From Eubacteriales bacterium (GTDB lineage: Bacteria > Bacillota > Clostridia > Lachnospirales > Lachnospiraceae): DNA of 64,000 nt. Each line of letters starts with the position of its first letter. Positions within the stretch are counted from its first letter, which is position 1. The stretch spans positions 1-64,000 of the forward strand of contig JAUNJF010000005.1 of the NCBI GenBank assembly GCA_030533405.1, in the 5' to 3' direction. Of this stretch, positions 35,014 to 44,648 are shown in pieces. Both the position numbers and the translations under genes were made by a program. The notes under the pieces were generated by a model, which was not told where the DNA came from, ran no database searches, and saw nothing but the letters and a program-made list of their open reading frames with translations.

Positions 35014-35826
35014 ATGTATGGAAATATGGTAACAGAATTGAAATATTCAAATACAAATACATATTTAATCAAAGGTGAGGATGGTTACCTTTTGTTTGAT
35101 ACAGGATGGGCAGGTACTTTTCCAATGTTTTGTAAAGCATTGGGTGAGTTGCATGTTGCAGCACAGGATATAAAATATATTATAATATCGCATTTTCATC
35201 CGGATCATATGGGGATTGCGCAAAATATTGCCAACCTTGGTGCGACCATTGTTGTGTTGGATGTCCAGCAGGATTATATACATGCAGCAGATGTTATTTT
35301 TGAAAAGGATCATAAGGTGGAATTTCTTTCCATACAGGAAGCAGCTGTTTTGATGGTGCCGATTGCAGAAAGTCGCGATTTTTTGGGAAAGATAGGTGTG
35401 CAGGGGGAAGTCATGCATACGCCAGGTCATAGTGAGGATAGCATTTCTCTTGTTCTGGATCAGGGAATGGTGTTTGTTGGCGATTTAAATCCTTTATATG
35501 AGTTGGAGTTGCACAAGGGTACCGTTATTGATGAGAGCTGGCAACATATATTAGCACATAATCCGGCAAAGGTTTATTATGGGCACGCAAAAACAGCAGA
35601 TTTGCATGAGCTAGTGTTGGAAGCGAATTCGGTAGAGCAAAAAGAACTGTATACTTTGGTAAAACAAATAATGAAGTATATTGATAAAGGGAAACCATTA
35701 GCCTGGATACAGGGAAAGACAGGTGCAAATGCGGAATTTGTTGAAGATGTTGCGAGAATGTATTTAACCCATCAAAATGTAGGAGTACAGGGTATTCTTG
35801 ATCGTATAGAAATCAAAGGAAAGTGA
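35014..35826 (+). CDS. MBL-fold metallohydrolase
   Basis: The 270-residue protein has the metallo-beta-lactamase metal-binding motif SHFHPDHMG (about residues 65-73), a later HTPGHS (about 130) and GDLNP, as in glyoxalase-II-like hydrolases. It is cytoplasmic. The start is uncertain between residues 1 and 5 because the ribosome binding site is weak. The MATE transporter follows eight bases after the stop, so they are likely co-transcribed. The substrate is unknown. Confidence 0.85.
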   Translation: MYGNMVTELKYSNTNTYLIKGEDGYLLFDTGWAGTFPMFCKALGELHVAAQDIKYIIISHFHPDHMGIAQNIANLGATIVVLDVQQDYIHAADVIFEKDHKVEFLSIQEAAVLMVPIAESRDFLGKIGVQGEVMHTPGHSEDSISLVLDQGMVFVGDLNPLYELELHKGTVIDESWQHILAHNPAKVYYGHAKTADLHELVLEANSVEQKELYTLVKQIMKYIDKGKPLAWIQGKTGANAEFVEDVARMYLTHQNVGVQGILDRIEIKGK

Positions 35827-35833
35827 GAGTATC

Positions 35834-37198
35834 ATGAATCAGGCACAGGAAAAACAATTTGAAAAGATGACGAAGCAACCAGTACCAAAGTTGCTTTTGA
35901 GATTATCGATTCCGACAATCTTAAGTATGATGGTTACAAATATATATAATATTGCGGACACTGCATTTGTGGGAATGTTAGGAACAAGTCAAAGCGGTGC
36001 AACTGGTATCGTATTTGGATTTATGGCAATTCTGCAGGCTGTTGCATTTATGTGTGGACAGGGTGCAGGAAGTATTATGTCTCGAAAACTAGGTGAAAAG
36101 AATATCAAAGAGGCAACGGAATATACTTCTACAGGATTTTTCTTATCATTTGGTATAGGTGTTTTGATGGGAATTGGTACCTTGGTGTTTATGAATCCGT
36201 TGTTAAGAATTTTGGGAAGCACGGAAACGATTGCACCATATGCAAAAATATACGTGTCATATATTGCAATTGCGGCTCCGTTTTTTACGTCGAGTCTAAC
36301 CATGAACAATTTGCTTCGATATGAGGGGAAGGCAAAGCTCGGTACAGTTGGTATGATGACTGGTGCAATTTTAAATATTGGAATCGATGCAATATTGATG
36401 CTTGGGTTGAAAATGGGAATTGCGGGTGCAGGAATTGCCACAGCAACGGCACAGTTTATCAGTTTTTGTATATTACTATATATGTTCCTTTCTGGGAAAA
36501 CACAGACAAAGATTGGAATTCAGTATTTTTCAAGAGATGTTATGGTTATATGGAATGTTATAGCGATTGGATTCCCGAGCTTGTTAAGACAGGGATTGAA
36601 TAGTGTTGCAACGATGTTGCTGAACCGCTGTGCTGGATTGTATGGAGATGCTGCGGTTTCTGCAATGAGCTGTGTATCAAGAATTGGCTTCTTTTCCATG
36701 GCAATTGCAATTGGAATTGGACAGGGATTTCAACCAATTAGTAGCTTCAATTTAGGAGCGGGAAAGAAAGAGCGTGTGCGTAAAGCATTTTGGACTGCAT
36801 TCTGGGGCGAGGAATGTGTGTTGTTTGTATTAGCAATTCCGATGATTATTTTTGCGGCACCATTGATTCAGAGCTTACGTGATGATGCACAGGTAATTGA
36901 AATCGGTGTGCGTGCATTGAGACTGATATGTATTAGCCAGTTATTTGTTCCGCTAACGATGATGGTTGAGATGGGATTTCAGAGTATGGGAGAAAAGGCA
37001 ATGGCAAGTTTTTGTTCCAGTCTACGAAGTGGCGTATTATTTATTCCTACCTTGTTGATTTTTGCAAAGATAAGAGGACTTTCGGGCGTACAGGAAGCAC
37101 AACCGCTTTCTATAGTCTTATCCTTTGTAGTTGGTATCTTTTTATGTAGAATATACTTAAGTCGGTTGCAAGTTGATTCGATTGCTGTAGAAAAATAA
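35834..37198 (+). CDS. MATE-family multidrug or metabolite efflux transporter
   Basis: The 454-residue protein has about twelve hydrophobic helices and MATE signature regions (LSIPTILSMMVTNIYNIADT, GQGFQPISSFNLGAGKK). It would use a sodium or proton gradient to export cationic drugs or metabolites. It follows the MBL-fold hydrolase gene by eight bases. A terminator lies nine bases downstream. No regulator is adjacent. Confidence 0.92.
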   Translation: MNQAQEKQFEKMTKQPVPKLLLRLSIPTILSMMVTNIYNIADTAFVGMLGTSQSGATGIVFGFMAILQAVAFMCGQGAGSIMSRKLGEKNIKEATEYTSTGFFLSFGIGVLMGIGTLVFMNPLLRILGSTETIAPYAKIYVSYIAIAAPFFTSSLTMNNLLRYEGKAKLGTVGMMTGAILNIGIDAILMLGLKMGIAGAGIATATAQFISFCILLYMFLSGKTQTKIGIQYFSRDVMVIWNVIAIGFPSLLRQGLNSVATMLLNRCAGLYGDAAVSAMSCVSRIGFFSMAIAIGIGQGFQPISSFNLGAGKKERVRKAFWTAFWGEECVLFVLAIPMIIFAAPLIQSLRDDAQVIEIGVRALRLICISQLFVPLTMMVEMGFQSMGEKAMASFCSSLRSGVLFIPTLLIFAKIRGLSGVQEAQPLSIVLSFVVGIFLCRIYLSRLQVDSIAVEK

Positions 37199-37206
37199 TA
37201 AATGGG

Positions 37207-37239
37207 GGCTCTGTTTCAAACAGAGCCTTAAATTTTTTT
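37207..37239 (+). terminator. Rho-independent terminator
   Basis: GGCTCTGTTT pairs with AAACAGAGCC around one base and is followed by TTAAATTTTTTT. It ends the MBL/MATE operon. Confidence 0.85.
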
Positions 37240-37338
37240 CGAACTTTTTTTCAGGTTGTTACCATATATAGGTGAAGGACGAAATGAGGCCGAATAAATC
37301 CTTAATAATAACACATGTGCGATGATAGGAAGTAAAGT

Positions 37339-37863
37339 ATGACGATTCAGGAAATAGAGCAAAGCATTAATCTATATGGGAAAAATATATATTCGTTTTG
37401 TTTGCAGTTGACAACCAATCAAGAAACTGCTGATGAATTATATCAAGAGACTTGGTTAATGGCGTGTAAAAATGCTGAAAAGATGAATGCCAACGAAAAT
37501 GTAAAAAGTTATTTAATGTCAGTTGCAATTCACTTATGGAAAAATCAAAAACGTAAATTCGCTTGGAGAAAGCGAATCGCACCGACGGAGGAGTTTTTTG
37601 AGGAAACAGGTGAAGTCATTGAATCACAGGTACGAGATGGATTAGAAGTGTATTTAGAACAGGAAACGCAATCTGTCGTTCGTAAAGCGGTAGGAAAACT
37701 GAGTGAAAAATATAGAATTCCCATATTACTGTGCTACATGGAGGAGATGTCTCTTGCGGATATTTCGAAAACAATGGGTATTCCGTTGGGTACAGTAAAA
37801 AGTAGATTGAATTATGCAAGAAAACGTTTGGAACAAGAATTGGAGGAGTATAGATATGAATAA
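37339..37863 (+). CDS. ECF-type RNA polymerase sigma factor
   Basis: The 174-residue protein has region 2 (about residues 10-75: SFCLQLTTNQETADELYQET) and region 4 (about 125-170: MSLADISKTMGIPLGTVKSR). It overlaps the next gene's start by eight bases. The pair looks like a sigma/anti-sigma operon, one of four in the window. AGGAAGTAAAGT precedes the ATG. Confidence 0.9.
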   Translation: MTIQEIEQSINLYGKNIYSFCLQLTTNQETADELYQETWLMACKNAEKMNANENVKSYLMSVAIHLWKNQKRKFAWRKRIAPTEEFFEETGEVIESQVRDGLEVYLEQETQSVVRKAVGKLSEKYRIPILLCYMEEMSLADISKTMGIPLGTVKSRLNYARKRLEQELEEYRYE

Positions 37864-39100
37864 AAAAATAGATGAAATGTTATATCGTTCTCTAAAACCA
37901 GACCAGGAGCCGAGTGAAGCGTTGAATCGTCGGATTCTACAGGAATGGTCGAAGGAGGAACAAAAAATGTCACATTTTAATTATAAGAAAAAGGTAGCAG
38001 CAATTGCAGTAGTAAGTGCAATGGCACTAGGAGGTGTTACAACATATGCAGCATATCATTTTATGAAACCTGCACAGGTAGCGCAGGTTGTTACAGAAAA
38101 TGATGCGCTTGTAAAAGCGTTTGAAAGTGAAGATGCCATTTTAATAGATGAAACGCAAAGTAGTAACGGGTATAACATTACAATGCTTGGTCTTGTATCT
38201 GGAGATCATTTGAAATTGTATGTTCCAGAGAAAACAAAAGATGAGGTAAATGAGTCACATACCTATGTAGCAGTTGCAATTTCGAAAAGAGATGGAAGTG
38301 CAATGGAAAACAAAAACTTTTGCGTTTCACCGTTGATTCATGGGGAATCTATTATGGATGTCAATGCAGCGACAATGATGGAAACTATGATGTGGTTTGA
38401 ACAAAATGGTATCGTTTATGAGTTGATTGAATGCGATAATTTGGAGATTTTTGCAGATCGTGGTGTGCAATTAGGGGTTGTAGAAAACTTCGGAGATGAA
38501 ACATCTGCATTCGAGATGAATGAGAAAAATGGTGTGTATGAAAAATCGGGGCGATATAAAGGAACAAGTGCATTGTTTACATTACCATTTGATGTTGCGA
38601 AGGCGGATCCAGAGAAAGCAAAAAAATATTTGGTTGGCTTAAGTCAAAAGGATGACGAAGAGATGGTGGAAACACAGGTACAAGGTGAGGAACAACCATT
38701 TGTGAGTGTTGATGTTGGTGAACATGATGAAAAAGAAGTAGATGCTTTATATGAGAAAGCCAAAGCATTCGTGGATACTGTGACGGCAGAGAATATTGAT
38801 GAATATTTTGATGCTGACCCACAAAGGGTTGTGACTGCAACTCCTGATGCAGAAGGATGGGTTGATTTTGGAACTGTAATAGTAGATGGTGATACGTGGG
38901 ATTGCGGAAGAGCGAAAGAAGAAGTTTGGTTACCAGAAGGGGTGGATTTTAATATATATTCTATTGCGTTGGGAATCGGTGAGAATGCGTTAGATTTATC
39001 TGGATTACAGATCTGTGTCATTGAAAAAAATAAGGATGGAAGCCTGACACAAACAACATATAGGGCAAAACCAGATTTGTCAGCAAAAGTTAAACTTTGA
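37856..39100 (+). CDS. Anti-sigma factor-like membrane protein (DUF4179-like)
   Basis: The 414-residue protein has a cytoplasmic segment (residues 1-43), one transmembrane helix (about 44-64) and a large external domain with an acidic C-terminal half. The layout matches the membrane protein paired with the sigma factor at 7299. The ATG at 37856 is set by GGAGGAG; the upstream part of the frame overlaps the sigma gene. It probably restrains the upstream sigma factor. A terminator follows. Confidence 0.75.
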   Translation: MNKKIDEMLYRSLKPDQEPSEALNRRILQEWSKEEQKMSHFNYKKKVAAIAVVSAMALGGVTTYAAYHFMKPAQVAQVVTENDALVKAFESEDAILIDETQSSNGYNITMLGLVSGDHLKLYVPEKTKDEVNESHTYVAVAISKRDGSAMENKNFCVSPLIHGESIMDVNAATMMETMMWFEQNGIVYELIECDNLEIFADRGVQLGVVENFGDETSAFEMNEKNGVYEKSGRYKGTSALFTLPFDVAKADPEKAKKYLVGLSQKDDEEMVETQVQGEEQPFVSVDVGEHDEKEVDALYEKAKAFVDTVTAENIDEYFDADPQRVVTATPDAEGWVDFGTVIVDGDTWDCGRAKEEVWLPEGVDFNIYSIALGIGENALDLSGLQICVIEKNKDGSLTQTTYRAKPDLSAKVKL

Positions 39101-39138
39101 AAAACGATTTTGTGAATGCCAGCATGCATGATATAAAA

Positions 39139-39176
39139 ACAACTGCCACCTCCGATTGAGGTGGCAGTTGTTTTTT
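39139..39176. terminator. Bidirectional terminator between convergent genes
   Basis: AACTGCCACCTC (39141-39152) pairs with GAGGTGGCAGTT (39158-39169), with a T-run on the right and an A-run on the left. It serves both the anti-sigma gene and the minus-strand LRR gene. Confidence 0.88.
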
Positions 39177-40557
39177 AATATTGTTCAACCCATTTTTGAA
39201 TTTGAATCGTGATTTCCTGATTTCCCTTATGAAGGGTAACGTATCCAGAATTTTTTGAGGTAAGCTGAAAGGTTCGCGTTGCAATATTTGTTTTAATGCC
39301 ATAGCCTTTGCCATAAAGGATGTAACCAGGTTTTAAGATATTATTTAAATGTAGTGTTATATTTTTTTTGTATTTTTCGTAATCCCAACGTATTGTAAGA
39401 TATTTCGCCTGCGTTAAATCAATATTTTTCAGCTTAGAATTTGTAACCCCGAGTACAGCAAGCTTTTTCTTGGAAGTGTCGCTAAGTAATACGGTATGAA
39501 CTGCTGTGTATGATAGATTGAGGCGTTCAAATTTTTTTAATTTCTTTAAATTCATAGTACCCTTAAATTTGGTATGGCCAATATCTAAACATTCTAAATT
39601 CGGAATTTGTGAAAAATTCAAGGAAGAAACTTTTGTTTTGTTTAAATCAATACGAGTCAGTTTTTTGTTATTCTTTAAGATTAATTTTTTGAGACCACTT
39701 CCGCCAGCACGAAGATATTCCAGTTTTTTAAAATTCGATAAATCCAAGCTTTTGATAGGGTCTTTGTAGATTGCAAGTTCTTCAATTTTGTTTGGAAGCT
39801 TTAAAGAGGTTAGCTTTTGGTTTTCGTATAAACGAGCCGTTGCCACATTTTTCATACCGGTAATATTTACAGATGTTAAATTTTTATTTTGGTATAATGC
39901 TAAAAAATGAACCTTTTTAAGTGGGCAAGTTACTTGAAGAGATTCCAAAGCCAGATTATGTAAGTAAATATTTTCAAGGTTTGGACAAGCTTCCCAATCT
40001 GTGATTGTCTTTACGGAACAATTGACAAGTTCAAAGGTTTTGAGATTGGTTAATCCTTTTAAGGAAAAGCTTTTTTGCTTGAGTCCGTGAATATAAAGGG
40101 TTTCCAAATTGGTTGCATTAGACAACCCAGAAATGGAGGTTACGGTTTTATATTTCAGTTTTCCGTTATAGGTTTTGATGTAAAAGGTATTTACATTCGG
40201 TATGTTCAGATGAAGATTGGGTGCTTCTTCGCCGAGAACCATATTTAAGTATTGGACGGATGGATTATCCAATGTGAAATCGGATGCATTGATTTTGACT
40301 AGATCCAAACGTTCCAAAGAAGTAAGAAGCTCGAATCCTTTTCCGTTTTTTATTTCAGCAACATTTAAACTGGTAATATATTCTGTGTCAATCATATCAT
40401 CCTGATCCTTATAGGAAGATAAGGAATTGCGTAGATTGGGGTCAGGAAAATTGGTTTTATCCAATTTTACTGTGTTAGCCTGTGCTGTGATTGCGGTTGG
40501 AATAAAAAGAAATGTTGCAAAAAAGCAAAGTATTAAAAAATATAGCGTTTTTTTCAT
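39175..40557 (-). CDS. Secreted leucine-rich-repeat protein
   Basis: The 460-residue protein has a signal peptide (residues 1-26, MKKTLYFLILCFFATFLFIP) and then irregular LRRs of about 21-24 residues (for example LSGLSNATNLETLYIHGLKQ and LERLDLVKINAS). It ends with a beta-strand-rich tail that may interact with the wall. It is exported and probably binds or adheres; the function is unknown. AAAGGAGATC precedes the ATG at 40557; a longer frame (26 residues) is unlikely. Confidence 0.8.
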   Translation of the reverse strand: MKKTLYFLILCFFATFLFIPTAITAQANTVKLDKTNFPDPNLRNSLSSYKDQDDMIDTEYITSLNVAEIKNGKGFELLTSLERLDLVKINASDFTLDNPSVQYLNMVLGEEAPNLHLNIPNVNTFYIKTYNGKLKYKTVTSISGLSNATNLETLYIHGLKQKSFSLKGLTNLKTFELVNCSVKTITDWEACPNLENIYLHNLALESLQVTCPLKKVHFLALYQNKNLTSVNITGMKNVATARLYENQKLTSLKLPNKIEELAIYKDPIKSLDLSNFKKLEYLRAGGSGLKKLILKNNKKLTRIDLNKTKVSSLNFSQIPNLECLDIGHTKFKGTMNLKKLKKFERLNLSYTAVHTVLLSDTSKKKLAVLGVTNSKLKNIDLTQAKYLTIRWDYEKYKKNITLHLNNILKPGYILYGKGYGIKTNIATRTFQLTSKNSGYVTLHKGNQEITIQIQKWVEQY

Positions 40558-40795
40558 AGGGATCTCCTTTCGAGTATGGTTTCTTTTGGAACTATATAGC
40601 TTTATTATAGCGCATAAATGAATTTTGCGATACATTCCTTTTTAGGCTATAATAAAATAGGTGATTACAAAACTCAATTTAGGTGGTTGAAAGTTGTACA
40701 ATCACCTAATAAAATTTAATTAAAAATAATTTATATTTTTGTAACGTTCTCTGCAAATCGGTTGTTAAACATATAAGAAAGTGAGGTGAAAAAGA

Positions 40796-41317
40796 TTGGA
40801 TGCAACGAAGCAAGGTGGAACGGATGGGAAAATGGATATGGAATATATTTACCATCAGTATTCACTTCCACTAAAAAAATACATATACAGTATGTGTCAT
40901 GATTCTGATTTATCGGATGATATTGTCTCGGAAACATTTTATAGAGCGATTAAAAATATTGATTCATTTTACGGCGGTAATATGTTTACATGGCTTTGTA
41001 CAATTGCAAAGCATACATATTTCAATTATACAAAGAAAAAGGAAACACAAAATGTTTCTTTGGAAGAGTCACAACAGGTTGAACCAGTCAGCACAGAACA
41101 GATTGAGGATGCTGTGATTCAAAAAGAGAGAAGTATGGATTTGTATAAAGCAATGCAATATTTGGAAAGTCAGGAACGAGATGTTGTTTATTTACGAACC
41201 TTTGCAGAATTGTCATTTAAAGAAATTGGAGAGGTTGTCGGTAAAAGTGAAAATTGGGCAAGAGTCACATACTTTCGATGTAAAGAAAAACTGAAAAGGA
41301 GAATGTCAAATGCGTGA
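40796..41317 (+). CDS. ECF-type RNA polymerase sigma factor
   Basis: The 173-residue protein has region 2 (about residues 15-80: IYHQYSLPLKKYIYSMCHDS) and region 4 (about 120-165: LSFKEIGEVVGKSENWARVT). The TTG start at 40796 has GAGGTGA upstream. It overlaps the zinc-finger anti-sigma gene by eight bases. The pair is the clearest sigma/anti-sigma operon of the four. Confidence 0.9.
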   Translation: MDATKQGGTDGKMDMEYIYHQYSLPLKKYIYSMCHDSDLSDDIVSETFYRAIKNIDSFYGGNMFTWLCTIAKHTYFNYTKKKETQNVSLEESQQVEPVSTEQIEDAVIQKERSMDLYKAMQYLESQERDVVYLRTFAELSFKEIGEVVGKSENWARVTYFRCKEKLKRRMSNA

Positions 41318-42062
41318 AAATTGTAATATTATAAGAGATTTATTTCCGTCTTATGTAGATGGGTTATGTTCGTCAGACAGTAAAAAGTGTATTGAGGAGC
41401 ACGTGAAAGCATGTCCGGAGTGTAGAGAGATTCTGGATGCGATGCAGGAAACATGGGCGACGGAGGAGATTGGTGAAAAGCATGGAACGGATGCAGCCGG
41501 TCTTACAGTGGATGAGCAAAAAATTATAGAAGAAGTGAATATGAAATTTAAGAGAGATTTACGCAAAAAAAGAATACAGTATGGTTGTGTCGTGTTGCTG
41601 ATTGTGTTGTTATTTGGGGCTATGGTGTTGCCGATTAAGAATATACCAAAGGATAAGATTTTCTTTTACTATATGACATTCAAGATTGGTGATCATTTAG
41701 ATGGAACACCAATGGCGTGGAGCGAGATTTCGCATGATGAAAATGACGTATGTTATATGAATGATGATGTGGATATAGATCAGGCAACATTTTATAAATT
41801 TGAGAATCCCGTATATGCGAAATATAATATTTATATGGAAGAAAATTGGCTTAAGAGTCATGAATATCTTGCGTTTGCTGAAGTGGATTCTGTATATCCG
41901 ATTAAAAAGTATACGTATCATATAGAAGAGGTGGATGGCTCAAATGAGGTTGTTTTTGATAAAGTAAAAACATCCTGGTATGAGAAAAATAATAATATTA
42001 GTCATGTGGAATCTTTTTTGATTCCTGAAAAAATTGGGTATTGTTCAGATGAAATAGAATAA
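41310..42062 (+). CDS. Zinc-finger (zf-HC2) anti-sigma factor
   Basis: The 250-residue protein starts with a cytoplasmic ZAS-type zinc-binding domain: an upstream Cys (about residue 5) and HVKACPEC (about 29-36) supply HxxxCxxC ligands. One transmembrane helix follows (about 94-112: GCVVLLIVLLFGAMVLPI) and then an external domain. It should sequester the sigma factor encoded just upstream, releasing it on an envelope or redox signal. The start overlaps the sigma gene by eight bases. Confidence 0.88.
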   Translation: MRENCNIIRDLFPSYVDGLCSSDSKKCIEEHVKACPECREILDAMQETWATEEIGEKHGTDAAGLTVDEQKIIEEVNMKFKRDLRKKRIQYGCVVLLIVLLFGAMVLPIKNIPKDKIFFYYMTFKIGDHLDGTPMAWSEISHDENDVCYMNDDVDIDQATFYKFENPVYAKYNIYMEENWLKSHEYLAFAEVDSVYPIKKYTYHIEEVDGSNEVVFDKVKTSWYEKNNNISHVESFLIPEKIGYCSDEIE

Positions 42063-42251
42063 ACTTTAAAATTGTATCAGTCCATATGCAAAAAAACGTA
42101 GAAATTAGTTTATATTAACAAAAAGATGTGGTAAAATATAAGCAATATTTGGGGAAATTACGTTTGAAACGGTATAAGTAGTTTTATACCAGTTAAATCC
42201 GTGGAAAAACGATGCTTATATCAATTGTGAGTTTAAAGGTGAGGGTTGCAT

Positions 42252-43358
42252 ATGGATTCAAGAAAACGAAGTATTTTAATGGTAGATGATGTCAAATTGA
42301 ATCATGTGACAGCAAGAGCTGTATTAGAGGATACATATGAATTGTTTGAGGCATATTCTGGTGCAGAAGCATTGGAAGTATTAAAGAATGTGATTCCAGA
42401 TTTGATTTTATTAGATGTTATTATGCCAGAGATGAATGGAATGGAGTTAGTGCAGATTCTGAAGAATACGCCAGCGTATCGGAATATTCCTGTTATTTTT
42501 TTGACGGCGGATACAAGCGCTGAGGCAGAAGTGGAAGGATTTAATCTTGGTATCGCAGATTATATTACCAAGCCATTTGTGGCGCCAGTTATGAAAAAGC
42601 GAATTGAGAATCAGATTGCACTGGCCGAATATGAGAAGGATTTGGAGGCTAAGGTTGAGCAGAAGGTTGCAGAGATGGAGCAAATGTATGACTTGATTAC
42701 TGTAAGCTTTGCTGGACTGGTAGAGTCAAGAGATGGTGTGACTGGTGGACATTTGAAGAATACATCGATTTATTTTTCGGCATTTATCGGTCATTTGAAA
42801 ACATTACCAAGGTATCGGGCAGAGTTACCACCATCTTTGGTTAAGAAAGCCTGTCGAAGTGCACCATTACATGATATTGGTAAGATTGCGATTAAGGATG
42901 CTGTCCTTCAAAAACCGGCATCACTTTCGGAAGATGAGTTTTCCATGATGAAGATGCATGCAGTGATTGGTGGAGACATTTTCGATTACTTAAAGGATCG
43001 TATTCCAGATAAGGAGTTTGCAGAGGTTGCTGGACAAATGGCAAAATATCACCATGAGCGCTGGGATGGTTCGGGCTATCCAGAAGGAAAGAAGGGGGTA
43101 GAGATTCCTTTTGTGGCAAGAGTCATGAGTATTGTGGATGTGTATGATGCGTTGACATCGAAGCGACCGTATAAGGAACCATTTTCGCATGAAGATACGA
43201 TGGAATTGATTCGAAAGGGAAGTGGCACACAGTTTGATCCAGAGCTTGTAGAACAGTTTGTGCGAATCGGTAATGTGATTAAAGAATGCTTATTTTCGAA
43301 GGGTCAAATGATAGAAGAGAAACAGTATTACTCTGTTAAATCGGATTTGTTTGACTAA
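42252..43358 (+). CDS. Response regulator with HD-GYP phosphodiesterase domain
   Basis: The 368-residue protein has a receiver domain (residues 8-120; phospho-acceptor Asp 55 in LILLDVIMPEMNG), a coiled linker and an HD-GYP domain (about 145-350). The HD motif (LHDIGK, His 207/Asp 208) and HHERWDGSGYP are intact, so it should hydrolyse c-di-GMP to GMP when phosphorylated. AAGGTGAGGG precedes the ATG at 42252. No kinase is adjacent, so it is an orphan regulator. Confidence 0.92.
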   Translation: MDSRKRSILMVDDVKLNHVTARAVLEDTYELFEAYSGAEALEVLKNVIPDLILLDVIMPEMNGMELVQILKNTPAYRNIPVIFLTADTSAEAEVEGFNLGIADYITKPFVAPVMKKRIENQIALAEYEKDLEAKVEQKVAEMEQMYDLITVSFAGLVESRDGVTGGHLKNTSIYFSAFIGHLKTLPRYRAELPPSLVKKACRSAPLHDIGKIAIKDAVLQKPASLSEDEFSMMKMHAVIGGDIFDYLKDRIPDKEFAEVAGQMAKYHHERWDGSGYPEGKKGVEIPFVARVMSIVDVYDALTSKRPYKEPFSHEDTMELIRKGSGTQFDPELVEQFVRIGNVIKECLFSKGQMIEEKQYYSVKSDLFD

Positions 43359-43378
43359 TATATGATTTAGAAGACAAA

Positions 43379-43418
43379 GAAGCGAAAGTTGAGTATATGA
43401 CTTTCGCTTCTTTTCTTG
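43379..43418 (+). terminator. Rho-independent terminator
   Basis: GAAGCGAAAGT (43379-43389) pairs with ACTTTCGCTTC (43400-43410), followed by T residues. It ends the REC-HD-GYP gene. Confidence 0.85.
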
Positions 43419-43454
43419 CTTTATAGAAGAAAACACGCAGAGGAGGCGTACGGT

Positions 43455-44648
43455 ATGAGAAAGAAAATGCGAATGATGGGTCTGATTGCAGTTTATGTAG
43501 CTGCGTTATGTGGATGTAATAAGAAAATAGAATCCGATGTGACGGAGGTAACGACACAGATTGTTACAGAAGAAGCAAGCGAAGAAAAGACAGAAGAGAC
43601 GCAGATAACAACAGAGCAGGAAGAGACGAATGTGCCAGTAGAGGAAAAAGACTATAACGCAATATATAAAAGAGTATTGGATCAGTACTATGCGCTTATT
43701 TTGAGCAATCCAGAGGATTTTGATTGTGAAGTGGGAGAGCTTGGCGTTGTTGAGGCGGTTATGGGAAAGGATATCAACGAAGCACTTGGCAGTGTGGGAT
43801 ATGCAATAGAGGATATCAGCGGAGATGGAGTTCCGGAACTGTTAGTGGGTGAAATCGAGAAGATGGATGGCGATATGGGATATGGAAGTCTGATTGATGC
43901 CATATATACCTGCGTTGAGGATGCACCTGTTTTGGTTGCAGATGGACATTCCAGAAGTCAGTTTTTTGCAATGGATACTGGAAGCTTTTATTATTTAGGA
44001 TCCAATGGCGCCATGTATACATTGTTTGGACAAAGCGACATTATACCAGATGGTACAGCTTTAAAGTGCAAGGATTTCTATTTTACCTATGAAAAAGATG
44101 ATACATTTACAGAGATTGGCTATTATTATAACCAGATTGGAATCAGTGACAAAGAACAATCAGAGGAGTTGAATATATCCGAGGCAGAGTTTTGGAAACT
44201 TGAGGAGGATTTGGAGAGTCAAATTAAGCAGATTGCGATGACACCATTTTCTATGTATGCAGATTCGGAAGAAAATGTACAGGCAACGGGTGTTTCCGTT
44301 CAGTGGGCACGGGATATTATGGATACAATATCCGAATATGATGAGTTTGTAGATGGTGATGCACAGACAAAAATTGTCATTTCTACAGACAAAACAGTTA
44401 CAGAGGTTAAGGTACTTGCGCTACAATTTGAGGATGCAGATGAAGAAGGTAATATTTCATTTGCAAAAACGCAGTTGTATGAGCAAAAACAGCTAACCAA
44501 GGAGCGTCCATTGGTGATTGGTGTAACCTTTGTGGGTGATATTCCGAATTATGGGATTTCGTATGTAGATGAATCCGGTAACACCCAGACATTTGCAATT
44601 CAGGAAAGTGGAATGGATGGGTCGCTGATGTTGGTGGAATTCAAGTGA
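43455..44648 (+). CDS. Lipoprotein with Glu/Thr-rich linker and calcium-binding-like motif
   Basis: The 397-residue product has a lipoprotein signal with lipobox ALCGC, an acidic linker (about residues 22-60) and a large external domain with DISGDGVPELL (about 125), resembling an EF-hand-like calcium loop. It is lipid-anchored outside the membrane. Its architecture matches the lipoprotein at 26852, so the two are probably paralogues. The ATG at 43455 has AGAGGAGGCG upstream. Function unknown. Confidence 0.8.
   Translation: MRKKMRMMGLIAVYVAALCGCNKKIESDVTEVTTQIVTEEASEEKTEETQITTEQEETNVPVEEKDYNAIYKRVLDQYYALILSNPEDFDCEVGELGVVEAVMGKDINEALGSVGYAIEDISGDGVPELLVGEIEKMDGDMGYGSLIDAIYTCVEDAPVLVADGHSRSQFFAMDTGSFYYLGSNGAMYTLFGQSDIIPDGTALKCKDFYFTYEKDDTFTEIGYYYNQIGISDKEQSEELNISEAEFWKLEEDLESQIKQIAMTPFSMYADSEENVQATGVSVQWARDIMDTISEYDEFVDGDAQTKIVISTDKTVTEVKVLALQFEDADEEGNISFAKTQLYEQKQLTKERPLVIGVTFVGDIPNYGISYVDESGNTQTFAIQESGMDGSLMLVEFK

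Noticed and set aside
40740-40770. ECF promoter TGTAAC upstream of the sigma gene at 40796
   Set aside because: A -35-like TGTAAC is present but a convincing -10 at 16-17 bases is not, so it is too weak to list.
44300-44598. Minus-strand frames in the lipoprotein gene
   Set aside because: They lack ribosome binding sites and recognisable domains and lie opposite a well-supported gene.
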